Under the pieces are notes generated by a model. It saw only the letters and a list, made by a program, of their open reading frames with translations, searched no databases and was not told the origin of the DNA. 64,000 nucleotides of DNA from Flavobacterium sp. CFS9 (lineage in GTDB: Bacteria; Bacteroidota; Bacteroidia; Flavobacteriales; Flavobacteriaceae), in the NCBI RefSeq assembly GCF_041154745.1, contig NZ_AP031573.1, positions 2,976,001 to 3,040,000 of the forward strand, in the 5' to 3' direction. A program made the translations under genes and the position numbers. Of the stretch, positions 23,607-33,452 are shown one piece after another. The first letter of the stretch is position 1, and each line of letters begins with the position of its first letter.

Positions 23607-24584
23607 TTAATCTAATGACTGATTTTCCTGGTTTGCCATTTGTGAAATAGCCACATATTCGACAGCCGAAATATTACCGTAATAAAAGTTCAGCGGATTT
23701 ACGACTTTGCCGTCTTTGTGTACTTCATAATGACAATGCGGTCCTTCAGATCTTCCTGTGCTTCCCACATAACCAATAACATCGCCTCGTTTTACACGTT
23801 GTCCGGGTCTGCAATTGTATTTGCTTAAATGCGCATACAAACTTTCGTAGCCAAAACCGTGCCTGATGACCACATGATTCCCAAATCCTGATGCTGAATT
23901 ATCAGCGCGCTCTACAACGCCATCTCCGGTAGCATAAACGGCAGTGCCTGTTTTGGCGGTGAAATCCATTCCGTTATGCATTTTTCGCACTTTGGTGAAC
24001 GGGTCGGTTCTGTACCCAAAACCGGAGGCCATACGAATTAGATTCTCATTTCGCACAGGCTGAATGGCCGGAATTGCAAGCAGTAAATTACCTTTCGTAC
24101 TGGCTAATTTTAAAATTTCATCTAACGATCGAGACTGAATCGCTAATTCTTTAGAGAGGCGATCTATTCGTTTTGTGGTGTTTAAAACCAATTGAGAATT
24201 GTTGTAACCCTCTAAATCTTTATATTTTCTGGAATCTCTGAAACCTGCTTTTCGAATAGAATCCGGAATTTCGGCTTTGTTAAAATAAACTCTGTAAATG
24301 TTATTGTCTCTGTTTTCCAATGTCTCGGCTACAGCATCGATTTCATCCATTTTTCTGTTCAGAATGGCATATTGTAATTTCAGATTTTCAATTTCGCGTG
24401 CCTGTAAACGATCTTTCGGTGTTTCAAAATAGGGAGTATTGATTAAAAGTATAAAAACTAAAAAGCCAAATAATGCAGAAGCCAATAAAAACAGTAATGC
24501 GTAGCCAACTTTAGCCCTTTTTCGGGTCTTTATTTTTGTATAAGCCAGATTTTCTGAGTCGTAATAATATTTTACTTTCGCCAT
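23607..24584 (-). CDS. M23-family peptidoglycan endopeptidase
   Basis: The 325-residue product has a membrane helix near residues 27-50, a coiled-coil-like middle (60-165) and a C-terminal LytM/M23 domain. Zinc ligands are seen in MHNGMDF (His and Asp) and HCHYEVH (second His of HxH), with the LGTR-like ..GRSEGPH segment. It would cut peptidoglycan cross-links at the inner membrane face. It is divergent from alaS and heads the minus-strand cluster. Confidence 0.95.
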   Translation of the reverse strand: MAKVKYYYDSENLAYTKIKTRKRAKVGYALLFLLASALFGFLVFILLINTPYFETPKDRLQAREIENLKLQYAILNRKMDEIDAVAETLENRDNNIYRVYFNKAEIPDSIRKAGFRDSRKYKDLEGYNNSQLVLNTTKRIDRLSKELAIQSRSLDEILKLASTKGNLLLAIPAIQPVRNENLIRMASGFGYRTDPFTKVRKMHNGMDFTAKTGTAVYATGDGVVERADNSASGFGNHVVIRHGFGYESLYAHLSKYNCRPGQRVKRGDVIGYVGSTGRSEGPHCHYEVHKDGKVVNPLNFYYGNISAVEYVAISQMANQENQSLD

Positions 24585-24598
24585 ATTTTAAAATACCC

Positions 24599-24606
24599 TA
24601 TTTTTG
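24599..24606 (+). promoter_or_regulatory. Possible -7 box upstream of alaS
   Basis: TATTTTTG fits TAnnTTTG but lies 240 bases before alaS, so the leader would be long. The leader contains repeated GATAATTAGATAAT and TCACATTTTCAAA motifs. Confidence 0.3.
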
Positions 24607-24847
24607 CAGCTTGTAAAATAAGTTAGTCGAACAAATTTAGTAAATGTTTCAGATGTTCGGGACTTTTTCAACAATAAAAACAATTAGATAATTTGAACAA
24701 TTAGATAATTAGATAATGCATCCATTAGACGATTTATTGCAGTGAACAATAAGTTTTAAAATTATAATTTTCTAATGCTCTCATTATCAAATTGGCACAT
24801 TTTCAAATTATCACATTTTCAAAATTGACACATTTTCTAATTATAAC

Positions 24848-27484
24848 ATGAAATCACAAGACGTACGTAAACAATTTCTAGACTTTTTTAAGAGCAATGG
24901 ACACTTAATCGTTCCATCTGCTCCAATTGTGCTTAAAGACGATCCAACCCTAATGTTCAACAACTCGGGGATGGCCCAGTTTAAAGAATTTTTCTTAGGA
25001 AACGGAACGCCAAAAAGTCCAAGAATAGCCGATACGCAAAAATGTCTTCGTGTTTCAGGAAAACATAATGATTTAGAAGATGTAGGTTTTGATACCTATC
25101 ACCATACTATGTTTGAGATGTTGGGTAACTGGTCTTTTGGAGATTATTTTAAAAGAGAAGCTATCAATTGGGCCTGGCAACTTTTGACGGAAGTGTATAA
25201 AATTCCAAAAGAAAATTTATACGTTTCTGTTTTTGAAGGAAGTAAAGAAGATAATGTGCCTTTTGATCAGGAAGCCTGGGATATCTGGAAAGAATTAATC
25301 GATGAAGACCGCATTATTCTGGGGAATAAAAAAGACAACTTCTGGGAAATGGGAGATCAGGGACCATGCGGGCCTTGTTCTGAAATTCACGTTGATTTAC
25401 GTCCAGAATCTGAAAAAGCATTGGTTACAGGAAAAAGTCTGGTAAACAATGACCACCCGCAAGTAGTTGAAATCTGGAATAATGTATTTATGGAATTCAA
25501 CCGTAAAGCAGATGGATCTCTGGAAAAACTTCCGGCACAACACGTTGATACCGGAATGGGATTTGAGCGTTTGTGTATGGCACTTCAAGGCAAAACGTCT
25601 AACTATGATACAGATGTTTTTACACCGCTTATTGAGAAAGTAGAACAAATTACAGGATTAAAATATACGTCTGACGAGGTAAAAAATATCTCAGAGGAAC
25701 AAAATAAAACCAATATTGCAATTCGCGTTGTGGTAGACCACGTGCGTGCGGTCGCTTTCGCCATTGCTGATGGGCAGTTACCATCTAACACTGGTGCTGG
25801 TTATGTAATTCGTAGAATTTTGCGTCGTGCAATTCGTTACGGATTTACATTCCTGGGAACAAAAGAACCTTTTATTAATAAATTGGTGGAAGTTCTGGCT
25901 AATCAAATGGGAGAATTTTTCCCGGAAATCAAATCACAGCAACAATTGGTTACCAATGTAATTCGTGAAGAAGAAGCTTCATTCTTAAGAACTTTAGATC
26001 AGGGCTTGCAGTTGTTAGAAAACGTAGTGGCTGAAACATCCGGAAAAGAAGTTTCAGGATCTAAAGTATTTGAGTTATACGATACTTTTGGTTTTCCAAA
26101 AGATTTAACAGCTTTGATTTTAAAAGAAAAAGGGTTCTCTTATAACGAAGAAGAATTTGAAGCTGAATTGCAAAAGCAAAAAGCACGTTCTCGTGCCGCT
26201 TCTGAAGTTTCTACCGAAGACTGGAATGTTTTAATTCCCGGAAATGTTGAAACTTTCGTTGGTTATGATAAAACTGAAAACGAAGTAAAAATTACTCGTA
26301 TCAGAAAAGTAGATTCTAAAAAAGACGGTATTTTGTACCAAATCGTTTTAGACCATACACCGTTTTATCCGGAAGGAGGAGGACAAGTTGGAGATAAAGG
26401 AGTATTGGTTTCTGCAAACGAAACAATCGAAATTATCGACACGAAGAAAGAGAATAACTTAATCCTGCATTTTGCAAAACAGCTTCCGGAAAATGTAGAA
26501 GCAGGTTTTGCAGCAAAAGTAAATACAGATTTAAGAACATCAACTTCAAAGAATCACTCGGCTACGCATTTAATGCATTTGGCTTTGAGAAGTATTTTAG
26601 GAACGCATGTAGAGCAAAAAGGGTCGTTGGTAAATCCAAATTACTTGCGTTTTGACTTTTCTCATTTCAGCAAAGTTTCTGACGAAGAAATTAAACAGGT
26701 TGAAGCTTCTGTAAATGCTCAAATTGAAGCGCAGCTACAATTGGTGGAACACAGAAACATTCCGATTAAAGAAGCTTTAGATAAAGGTGCAATGGCTTTA
26801 TTTGGCGAAAAATACGGAGATAATGTTCGTATGATCGAGTTTGGAGAAAGTAAAGAACTTTGTGGTGGTATTCACGTAAAAAATACGGCTGAGATCTGGC
26901 ATTTCAAAATTATTTCTGAAGGGGCTGTTGCAGCGGGAATTCGTCGTATTGAAGCAATTACGGGTGATGCTGTGAAGAATTTCTATGTAAACCAGGAAAA
27001 CACATTAGCAGAAATAAAAGAAACACTTAAAAATCCGCAGGATATTTTAAAATCGGTTGCTTCACTTCAGGATGATAATGCGAAACTGAAAAAACAAGTG
27101 GAACAATTGCTTAAAGAAAAAGTAGGTTCTTTAAAAACGGAATTGGAGAAAGATTTTCAGGAAGTAAGCGGCGTAAATTTCCTTGCGAAGCAGGTTGATT
27201 TAAGCATGGCTTCGACTAAAGATTTAGCTTCGGCATTAGGAAGTTCAAAACCTGATTCATTTGTGTTTTTGGCTTCTGTTGAAGACGGTCTTCCAAATAT
27301 TCATTGTTATATTGCAAAAGAACTTGTGGCTTCAAAAAGCTTAAATGCAAATGCAGTAATCAAAGAATTAGGAAAATATATTGAAGGAAATGGAGGAGGG
27401 CAGCCTTTCTTCGCTTCCGGAAAAGGAAAAAATGCTTCTGGAATTGCTGAGGCACTGGCTAAAGCAATTGATTTTGTGAAGTAA
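24848..27484 (+). CDS. alaS: Alanine--tRNA ligase
   Basis: The 878-residue product has all AlaRS parts: class II catalytic domain ([30 protein letters not shown]), tRNA-recognition middle, editing domain with zinc-site motifs HSATHLMH and CGGIHV, and C-terminal DHHA1 domain ending [16 protein letters not shown]. Length is normal. It is monocistronic: divergent M23 gene upstream and a hairpin terminator at 27517-27566 downstream. Confidence 0.99.
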   Translation: MKSQDVRKQFLDFFKSNGHLIVPSAPIVLKDDPTLMFNNSGMAQFKEFFLGNGTPKSPRIADTQKCLRVSGKHNDLEDVGFDTYHHTMFEMLGNWSFGDYFKREAINWAWQLLTEVYKIPKENLYVSVFEGSKEDNVPFDQEAWDIWKELIDEDRIILGNKKDNFWEMGDQGPCGPCSEIHVDLRPESEKALVTGKSLVNNDHPQVVEIWNNVFMEFNRKADGSLEKLPAQHVDTGMGFERLCMALQGKTSNYDTDVFTPLIEKVEQITGLKYTSDEVKNISEEQNKTNIAIRVVVDHVRAVAFAIADGQLPSNTGAGYVIRRILRRAIRYGFTFLGTKEPFINKLVEVLANQMGEFFPEIKSQQQLVTNVIREEEASFLRTLDQGLQLLENVVAETSGKEVSGSKVFELYDTFGFPKDLTALILKEKGFSYNEEEFEAELQKQKARSRAASEVSTEDWNVLIPGNVETFVGYDKTENEVKITRIRKVDSKKDGILYQIVLDHTPFYPEGGGQVGDKGVLVSANETIEIIDTKKENNLILHFAKQLPENVEAGFAAKVNTDLRTSTSKNHSATHLMHLALRSILGTHVEQKGSLVNPNYLRFDFSHFSKVSDEEIKQVEASVNAQIEAQLQLVEHRNIPIKEALDKGAMALFGEKYGDNVRMIEFGESKELCGGIHVKNTAEIWHFKIISEGAVAAGIRRIEAITGDAVKNFYVNQENTLAEIKETLKNPQDILKSVASLQDDNAKLKKQVEQLLKEKVGSLKTELEKDFQEVSGVNFLAKQVDLSMASTKDLASALGSSKPDSFVFLASVEDGLPNIHCYIAKELVASKSLNANAVIKELGKYIEGNGGGQPFFASGKGKNASGIAEALAKAIDFVK

Positions 27485-27516
27485 ATTCAAGTTCTAAATA
27501 TATAGTTCTCGCAAAG

Positions 27517-27566
27517 TCGCTAAGACGCCAAGTTATAAAAAGCTTAGTGTCTTAGCGATTTTTTAA
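27517..27566 (+). terminator. Terminator after alaS
   Basis: TCGCTAAGAC (27517-27526) and GTCTTAGCGA (27549-27558) make a perfect 10-bp stem that extends inward, followed by a T-run. Confidence 0.8.
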
Positions 27567-27759
27567 TATTTCTATTTCTTCGCTTGTTTTAATTAGTAGG
27601 TTTTTTCTGTGATTTTGCGAAAAAAACTTTATGTCTCTGCGCCTTTGCGAGATTAGCAAATTAAGAGTAAAGAGGTTTTTTTGTCGGATAAAAGAGATAG
27701 GTTTTTAAGTTTTGTTTTACTTTATTTGTAGGATTGTTAAACAAATAAATTTATCCAGC

Positions 27760-28512
27760 ATGAAAAGAATTCTATGTTTCGTTAGTATTTTATCACTTAT
27801 TTTAACTTCTTGCTCCAGTAATGTTGAAAGTGCTGTCAATGCAGAAAATATACTTTTGCCCACGACAGAAAAATACACAAATGCCTCTTATCCGGAAGAT
27901 AGCAGTACTGTGACCTATGCTTATGATGGAAACAAAATTACCAGTTTAACATACGACAATGGTTCTGCAGTACTATTTACGTATACCGGTAATTTAATCA
28001 CAAAAGCAGTATACACAGAAACTTATGAAGGTGCAACTCACACAAGTACTACGACTTTTACATATGAAAATGATAAACTTAAATCTACATTAAAAGTTAA
28101 TTCGGGAAATTCTTTGCATAAAAAAAGAACTTATACCTACAATCCAGACGGAACAATTTCTACAGTTACCATTTTAATTAATCCTGTAACTTTGGAAGAA
28201 ACAGAAGATTCAACCAGTATTCTTACTTTAGATGCTAATGGTAACATCATTAAACAAGAATCGGATGGTTTTACGACTGTAGTAGAATATGATACTAAAA
28301 ACAGTCCTTTCAAAAGTATATTAGGATATAGTTCGTTGCTGGACTCCGATGTTTTTGATCAGGATGCTAACTCTTCAAATAACCTGACAAAAGTGACTGA
28401 TATATCTGGCGATGGCAGTCAGGATATAAACACTTATGTCAATACCTACAATAGTGATAATTATTTAATTAAATCGGTAAACGGCAGTGAAACAAAAGAG
28501 TACACGTATTAA
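27760..28512 (+). CDS. Lipoprotein, paralogue 1 of a tandem family
   Basis: From ATG 27760 the product is 250 residues with a lipobox (LTSCSS, Cys19); the frame extends 16 codons upstream, but that start would bury the signal. The rest is strand-rich with short YxY-type repeats (TYAYDGNKI, TFTYENDKL, YTYNPDG, VEYDTKNSPF), similar to RHS/YD-like short strands. Same pattern and size as the protein at 30851, so the two are paralogues flanking an ABC exporter gene. Role unknown; Asn/Thr-rich surface lipoprotein. Confidence 0.8.
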   Translation: MKRILCFVSILSLILTSCSSNVESAVNAENILLPTTEKYTNASYPEDSSTVTYAYDGNKITSLTYDNGSAVLFTYTGNLITKAVYTETYEGATHTSTTTFTYENDKLKSTLKVNSGNSLHKKRTYTYNPDGTISTVTILINPVTLEETEDSTSILTLDANGNIIKQESDGFTTVVEYDTKNSPFKSILGYSSLLDSDVFDQDANSSNNLTKVTDISGDGSQDINTYVNTYNSDNYLIKSVNGSETKEYTY

Positions 28513-28573
28513 AAAAATAGAATTACTTTCACAAGCTTAATTGAAAACAAACTAGCTCCGGTTAGAAAAAAGT

Positions 28574-28605
28574 AAATCCGACAGATTTTAAAATCTGTCG
28601 GATTT
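28574..28605. repeat. Perfect 32-bp palindrome, copy 1
   Basis: AAATCCGACAGATTTT followed at once by its exact complement. It can serve as a terminator for the lipoprotein gene, and a near-identical copy with one added base lies at 50139-50171. Confidence 0.92.
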
Positions 28606-28614
28606 TATATTTTT

Positions 28615-28654
28615 GTCATTACGAGCGAAGGGAGAAACCTTCGCTCGTAATGAC
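28615..28654. repeat. REP-like 17-bp hairpin
   Basis: GTCATTACGAGCGAAGG and its exact complement enclose GAGAAA. The GAGCGAAGGGAGAAA core recurs near 50190. Confidence 0.9.
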
Positions 28655-28727
28655 AAATAGTGTTCTTTAATAATATTTAAAGAAACTCAGAATCTTAGCA
28701 ACTTAGAGCCTTAGAATCTTAATTAAA

Positions 28728-30473
28728 CTATTTACGCTCTCCAATCTGCTGGCGCCACATCGCGTAATAAAGCCCTTTTTCAAAAATCAAATCTTCGTGT
28801 TTTCCTTGTTCGATGATTTTTCCCTGTTCCAGTACGAATATTTTGTCGGCATGCATTACGGTTGACAGACGGTGCGCAATCAGAACCGTGATTCTGTTTT
28901 TGTCGGATATATTTCGAATAGTGGTGTTGATTTCTTCTTCGGTAATAGAATCCAGGGCAGAAGTGGCTTCATCAAAAATCAATAAATTCGGGTTTCTTAA
29001 AATAGCACGGGCAATCGACAAACGCTGTTTTTCACCACCGGAAACTTTAATCCCACCTTCTCCAATTGTCGTGTTTAAACCGTCTTCGGCACGTTGCAGC
29101 AGTTTTTCGCAGCTTGCTCTTTTCAAGGCATCGTATAAGTCTTCATCGGTTGCACTAGGCCTTACGAACAATAAATTCTCGCGGATTGTTCCCGAGAATA
29201 ACTGTGCGTCCTGAGTAACGAATCCTAATTGTTTTCTTAAGTCCAGTAAATCAATTTCGGTAGAATCGATGTCGTTGTAGAATACCTGACCTTCCGCTGG
29301 GGTGTACAATCCAACCAGTAATTTAACCAAAGTTGTTTTTCCTGATCCTGACGGGCCTACAAATGCAACGGTTTGTCCCTGTTTAATTTCGAAATTGATA
29401 TTCTCAACCGCTTTAAATTTAGCGGTTTTGTGTTGAAAACTTACATTGGAAAAGAGTAAAGACTGAATCGCTCCGACATGCTTTGGGTTTTTCGGACGAA
29501 ATTCTTTCGGAGCACTCAATAAGGTCTTAAAATTCTCCATCGAAACCTTAGTTTCATTTAAGGCAATAATGAAGTTTCCAAGTTCCTGAAGCGGACCGAA
29601 AATGAAAAAAGTAAAGAAAACCATCGTCAGCAAATCACCCACAATAATTTTTCCTCCAAATAAGAAATAATACAAAGTGAAAACCACACAAGTTCTCAAA
29701 AAGTGTACAGTTGTACCCTGAATAAAACTCAAACTCCTTATGAAACGGATTTTTTGAAGTTCAAGCTGTAGAATTTTAAACGTATTTAGGTTCAGACGTT
29801 TTTCTTCCTGATAGGTCAATCCAAGACTTTTTACAAGTTCGATATTTCTTAAACTTTCGGTGGTCGAACCGGCTAGAGCATTGGTTTGATTTACGATTTT
29901 TTTAGAGACAATTTTGATTTTTTTGCCCAGATACGAACTAACCAGAGCAATAATTGGCGCCGTGATCAAAAAGATAATCGAAATACGATAATCGATTCGG
30001 GCAACATAAACAATCACAAATACAAAACCAATCACAGTCTGGAAGATTAAAGAAATTGATAGTGTGATTAATTTTTCAGAATCAGAGCGTACTTTGGTAA
30101 GTTTGCTTAAAGTTTCGCCGCTTCGTTGGTCTTCAAATTCAGCAAACGGCAGGTCAAGTGATTTTTTAATTCCATCTGTATACATTTGTGCTCCGGTACG
30201 CTGAATGACAACATTGGTAAAATAGTCCTGAAAGTTTTTGGTAATTCTCGATACCATTGCAGCACCAAGCGAAAGTCCTAACCAGAAGGCTAATGATTTG
30301 ATAAAACCGACTGCGTTTCCGTCGTATTTATGTAAACCAACACCACAATCCTGCATTAATTTACCGGTAATAATAGAGTCCGATAAACTGAAACAAATGT
30401 TGATCGAAGCCATAATCAAAGCAAAAAACAGTAACATTTTATGTTTGATTATATAAGAATATAGTAATTTCAT
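28728..30473 (-). CDS. ABC transporter, fused membrane and ATPase domains
   Basis: The 581-residue product is a half-transporter: six membrane helices in residues 1-300, then an ATPase domain with Walker A GPSGSGKTTLVKLL (about 371), signature VSGGEKQRLSIARAIL, Walker B LLIFDEATSALDS and IAHRLST. This is the MsbA/LmrA-like exporter layout; the homodimer pumps lipids or hydrophobic compounds outward. No substrate clue exists in the neighbourhood, which holds two paralogous lipoproteins. Confidence 0.95.
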   Translation of the reverse strand: MKLLYSYIIKHKMLLFFALIMASINICFSLSDSIITGKLMQDCGVGLHKYDGNAVGFIKSLAFWLGLSLGAAMVSRITKNFQDYFTNVVIQRTGAQMYTDGIKKSLDLPFAEFEDQRSGETLSKLTKVRSDSEKLITLSISLIFQTVIGFVFVIVYVARIDYRISIIFLITAPIIALVSSYLGKKIKIVSKKIVNQTNALAGSTTESLRNIELVKSLGLTYQEEKRLNLNTFKILQLELQKIRFIRSLSFIQGTTVHFLRTCVVFTLYYFLFGGKIIVGDLLTMVFFTFFIFGPLQELGNFIIALNETKVSMENFKTLLSAPKEFRPKNPKHVGAIQSLLFSNVSFQHKTAKFKAVENINFEIKQGQTVAFVGPSGSGKTTLVKLLVGLYTPAEGQVFYNDIDSTEIDLLDLRKQLGFVTQDAQLFSGTIRENLLFVRPSATDEDLYDALKRASCEKLLQRAEDGLNTTIGEGGIKVSGGEKQRLSIARAILRNPNLLIFDEATSALDSITEEEINTTIRNISDKNRITVLIAHRLSTVMHADKIFVLEQGKIIEQGKHEDLIFEKGLYYAMWRQQIGERK

Positions 30474-30850
30474 AAAGTGAGTTTGAATTTATGGAGGATG
30501 TAAAAGTAGTGAATTGTTTAACACTGTTAAGTTGATTTTTGTTATTAAAAATGTAATTTTTTTTACAGATGAAATTGCCGGTGTTTTTTAAGAGTAGCGT
30601 GTTTTAATTTTCTGCAAAACATCTTTTTTTATAGGAGAGCTGAATGAAACTTTAAGAAAAAAGCTAGGTTTTGATATCGCATTTTAGTTTTTGATTAAAT
30701 TTTATCATTAATGGATTTAATATATCTTGCTTGTTATTAATGTGTTTTAGGATGTCTTGGGTCGTGGTATGTTTTTAAATGTGGAATCCCGTAAGGTTTT
30801 AGTTTTGGGTTGTCTTAAGTTTGCGGCAAAATAAATTTAACCAAATCAAA
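30474..30850. other. Intergenic stretch holding the leader of paralogue 2
   Basis: Between divergent genes. The 50 bases at 30778-30827 (AATGTGGAATCCCGTAAGG...) are repeated before the deleted third copy at 31887. No additional gene is seen. Confidence 0.6.
30816..30823 (+). promoter_or_regulatory. -7 box of lipoprotein paralogue 2
   Basis: TAAGTTTG fits TAnnTTTG, 28 bases before ATG 30851. The upstream GTGGAATCCCGTAAGGTTTT is conserved in the third copy. Confidence 0.55.
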
Positions 30851-31606
30851 ATGAAAAAAATTTTATGCCTTTTTAGTGCTTTGGCTCTAGTAGTTTCTTC
30901 TTGTTCAAGTGATGATGCCGCAGATGCATCAGCTTCAGTAAAACCATCAAAAATTGCTTATTCTTATTCTGATCCTACGGAGAATTATTATACAGACATG
31001 AACTATGAGGGAAGCAAACTAGTAAGTGAAATAGATAATGACGGTTACACACTTAAGCATTTTTATGTTGGTGATTTAATCTCAAAAACAGAGCAATACG
31101 GGATAGATAAGACACTTAAATCTACTACGGAATATAGTTATTCTGCAGGAAAGCTAGCTTCTGAAACTGTAAAAAATGCAGGTGAAACTAAATTTTACAA
31201 AACGAAATATACCCAAAATGGTGATGGGACTATTTCTTTTGCAGAGTTTTATGTTAATGCTGCAACAGGAGTTGAAGAAGAAGGTGGAAAAATTGGAAAA
31301 TATACGTACAAAGACGGTAACTTAGTGAAGTATGAAAGTTCTTATTATGGTAAACCAAATACTACGTATACGTATGAGTATGATTCAAAAAAGAATCCTA
31401 ATACTAATATTGCTGGGGTTAAACTTTTAACGGGTATGGAAGAGAGTGCTTCAGTTAACAATGTTGTTAAAATAACAGGCACTTCAGCGACTTCATCTTA
31501 TGTAAATACTTTCTCTTATGTTTACAATAACAATAATTTTCCAACTGAGAAAAAACAATTTAATGACAAGGGAACGTTAACGGAGACAGCTCAAATTACA
31601 TACTAA
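30851..31606 (+). CDS. Lipoprotein, paralogue 2 of a tandem family
   Basis: From ATG 30851 the product is 251 residues with lipobox VSSCSS (Cys18). It has the same strand-repeat design as the protein at 27760: YSYSDPTENYYTDMNYEG, TEYSYSAGKL, YTYKDGNLV, TYEYDSKKNPNTNIAG, FSYVYNNNNFP. The YDSKKNP and YVNT(F/Y) segments align directly between the two. A strong terminator follows. Function unknown; likely anchored in the outer membrane. Confidence 0.8.
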   Translation: MKKILCLFSALALVVSSCSSDDAADASASVKPSKIAYSYSDPTENYYTDMNYEGSKLVSEIDNDGYTLKHFYVGDLISKTEQYGIDKTLKSTTEYSYSAGKLASETVKNAGETKFYKTKYTQNGDGTISFAEFYVNAATGVEEEGGKIGKYTYKDGNLVKYESSYYGKPNTTYTYEYDSKKNPNTNIAGVKLLTGMEESASVNNVVKITGTSATSSYVNTFSYVYNNNNFPTEKKQFNDKGTLTETAQITY

Positions 31607-31631
31607 AAGTAAACTTATCAACTTTACACGA

Positions 31632-31668
31632 AAAACCAAATACTCTTGTATTTGGTTTTTTTTTTGGG
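31632..31668 (+). terminator. Terminator after lipoprotein paralogue 2
   Basis: AAAACCAAATAC / GTATTTGGTTTT, a perfect 12-bp stem with a TCTT loop, then a run of T. Confidence 0.95.
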
Positions 31669-31886
31669 CCAAAACGGGTAAAATTCGTGTTCAGATTAAA
31701 CGTCATGTAGTTCAGAACCCAAATTCCAATTTTTTTTAACTGTGAGAAATAAGCAAATACAAGAAAACAGCTAGGTATTTATACTCTTTTTTGTTTTTTA
31801 TTTTATTTTTTTTCTGAAACACACATTGTTTTATGTTTTTCATTATCAATGCTTTACGTTTGTTTTGGGTTAGCTGGTCAGTTTTC

Positions 31887-32145
31887 AATGTGGAATCCCG
31901 TAAGGTTTTGATTTTGAGATGTATTAAGTTTATGATGTTGAAAATAATACTGCTAAAAATATTTTAGAGTTTGATAAAATTTCTTTGATGGATGGAGAAG
32001 GAAGCGGAGTTTTTCACAATGAATTTCAGATACTTTAGGAAAGATCGTATGGTCTACCTATAGTTATGCATATAATACAGTAGGATATCCTGAAAGAAGC
32101 ATTGATAATGTTGAAGGATTAAAATATACATCTGAGCATTTCTAG
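31887..32145 (+). pseudogene. Third lipoprotein copy with internal deletion
   Basis: The leader 31887-31935 repeats the leader of paralogue 2 (GTGGAATCCCGTAAGG...), but the signal peptide and body are missing. A frame from 32038 to the stop at 32145 encodes a tail STYSYAYNTVGYPERSIDNVEG like the C-terminal end of the family; a stop and a frame change precede it. It is a remnant left by deletion. Confidence 0.7.
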
Positions 32146-32244
32146 TAATAGAAAGTTTAAAATTTGGGGGCGAAAAGTCGGGAGCATTTTGTTTTCGGCT
32201 TTTTTGTTTGTGAAAAATAACCGAAATTTACACAAAACATCTTC

Positions 32245-33201
32245 ATGCAATTCAGAACTCAGATTCCAATTTCAAAAAGCAGCAATCCAATCGATTATCA
32301 TTCGAAGATTATTTCTATGGGGTCTTGTTTTGCGGAAAACATGGCAGGGAAATTTGATTATTTTAAGTTTCAGAACGAAACCAATCCATTTGGAATTATC
32401 TTCAATCCGGTTTCTATTGAGAAAGTGATTCAGAGAGTGGTTCAACAGGAGTTTTTTACAGAGAAAGATGTTTTTTTTCATAACGAACGCTGGCATTGTT
32501 TTGAAGTACATTCAGATTTGAGCCATTCCGATCGACAGGAGCTGCTGCAAACACTTAACGAAACAATAACTGAGACAAACAAACAAATCAAAGAGGCGAC
32601 TCACATCATAGTAACCTATGGAACCTCGTGGATTTACAGAAATATTGAAAGTAACGAAGTAGTCGCCAATTGTCATAAAGTACCGCAAAAACAATTCACA
32701 AAGGAATTATTGACTGTTGATGTAATTCAGAAAAGCATTCAGAATACAATCGGTTTAATTCATGGTTTAAATCCGAATGTAAGTTTCATTTTCACCATTT
32801 CACCGGTACGCCATATCAAAGACGGTTTTGTAGAAAATCAATTGAGCAAGTCGCATTTGTTTTCGGGGTTTCACCAGAATCTGCAATCTAAAATCAATAA
32901 TCAACAATTAGAATATTTTCCTTCTTACGAAATTATGATGGACGAACTTCGTGATTATCGTTTTTATGCCGAAGATATGCTGCATCCGAATGCTGTAGCA
33001 ATTGACTATATCTGGCAGAGATTCAGTGAAAATTATATTGCGGAGAATAGCATTTCGACCTTGCAGGAAGTAGAAGAAATTCAAAAAAGTCTGCACCATC
33101 GAAGCTTTAATCCGGAATCTGAACAGCATCAGAAATTTTTAGCCAAACTTCGCCAAAAAATAAAAGCTGTAGAAGACAAGTGGCCGCATATTAAGTTTTA
33201 G
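32245..33201 (+). CDS. GSCFA-domain protein
   Basis: The 318-residue product carries the name-giving motif near its start (MGSCFAENM, residues 25-33), followed by NPFGIIFNPVSIE, and the later TYGTSWIYR, HKVPQKQF, FTISPVRHIKDG and ML-HPN (AEDMLHPNAVA) segments. This GDSL/SGNH-like family is predicted to be an esterase or acyltransferase, with the GSCFA Ser, the Asp near the end and HPN His as catalytic residues. No signal peptide, so probably cytosolic. Single gene. Confidence 0.93.
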   Translation: MQFRTQIPISKSSNPIDYHSKIISMGSCFAENMAGKFDYFKFQNETNPFGIIFNPVSIEKVIQRVVQQEFFTEKDVFFHNERWHCFEVHSDLSHSDRQELLQTLNETITETNKQIKEATHIIVTYGTSWIYRNIESNEVVANCHKVPQKQFTKELLTVDVIQKSIQNTIGLIHGLNPNVSFIFTISPVRHIKDGFVENQLSKSHLFSGFHQNLQSKINNQQLEYFPSYEIMMDELRDYRFYAEDMLHPNAVAIDYIWQRFSENYIAENSISTLQEVEEIQKSLHHRSFNPESEQHQKFLAKLRQKIKAVEDKWPHIKF

Positions 33202-33452
33202 AACCTTCTTGGTTTTTAGTACGTTTTGATATTCAGAGCATTGTAAATGTTCACTGCAATTTCAACAGAGCAGAATTCTTTACGATTGCGCTTAATAATC
33301 AGAATGTCAAACGTAAGAAAATAATTATTTGTTGCTAAATTTTAGAATAATTACAGGTAATTATGTAAATTGTTTGAGTTTAAATTTTACAAATTTGTTT
33401 TTAGCAGATTTGTCCAAAGCAAACTTTAATCTAAAATGTGTTTTATTGACGT

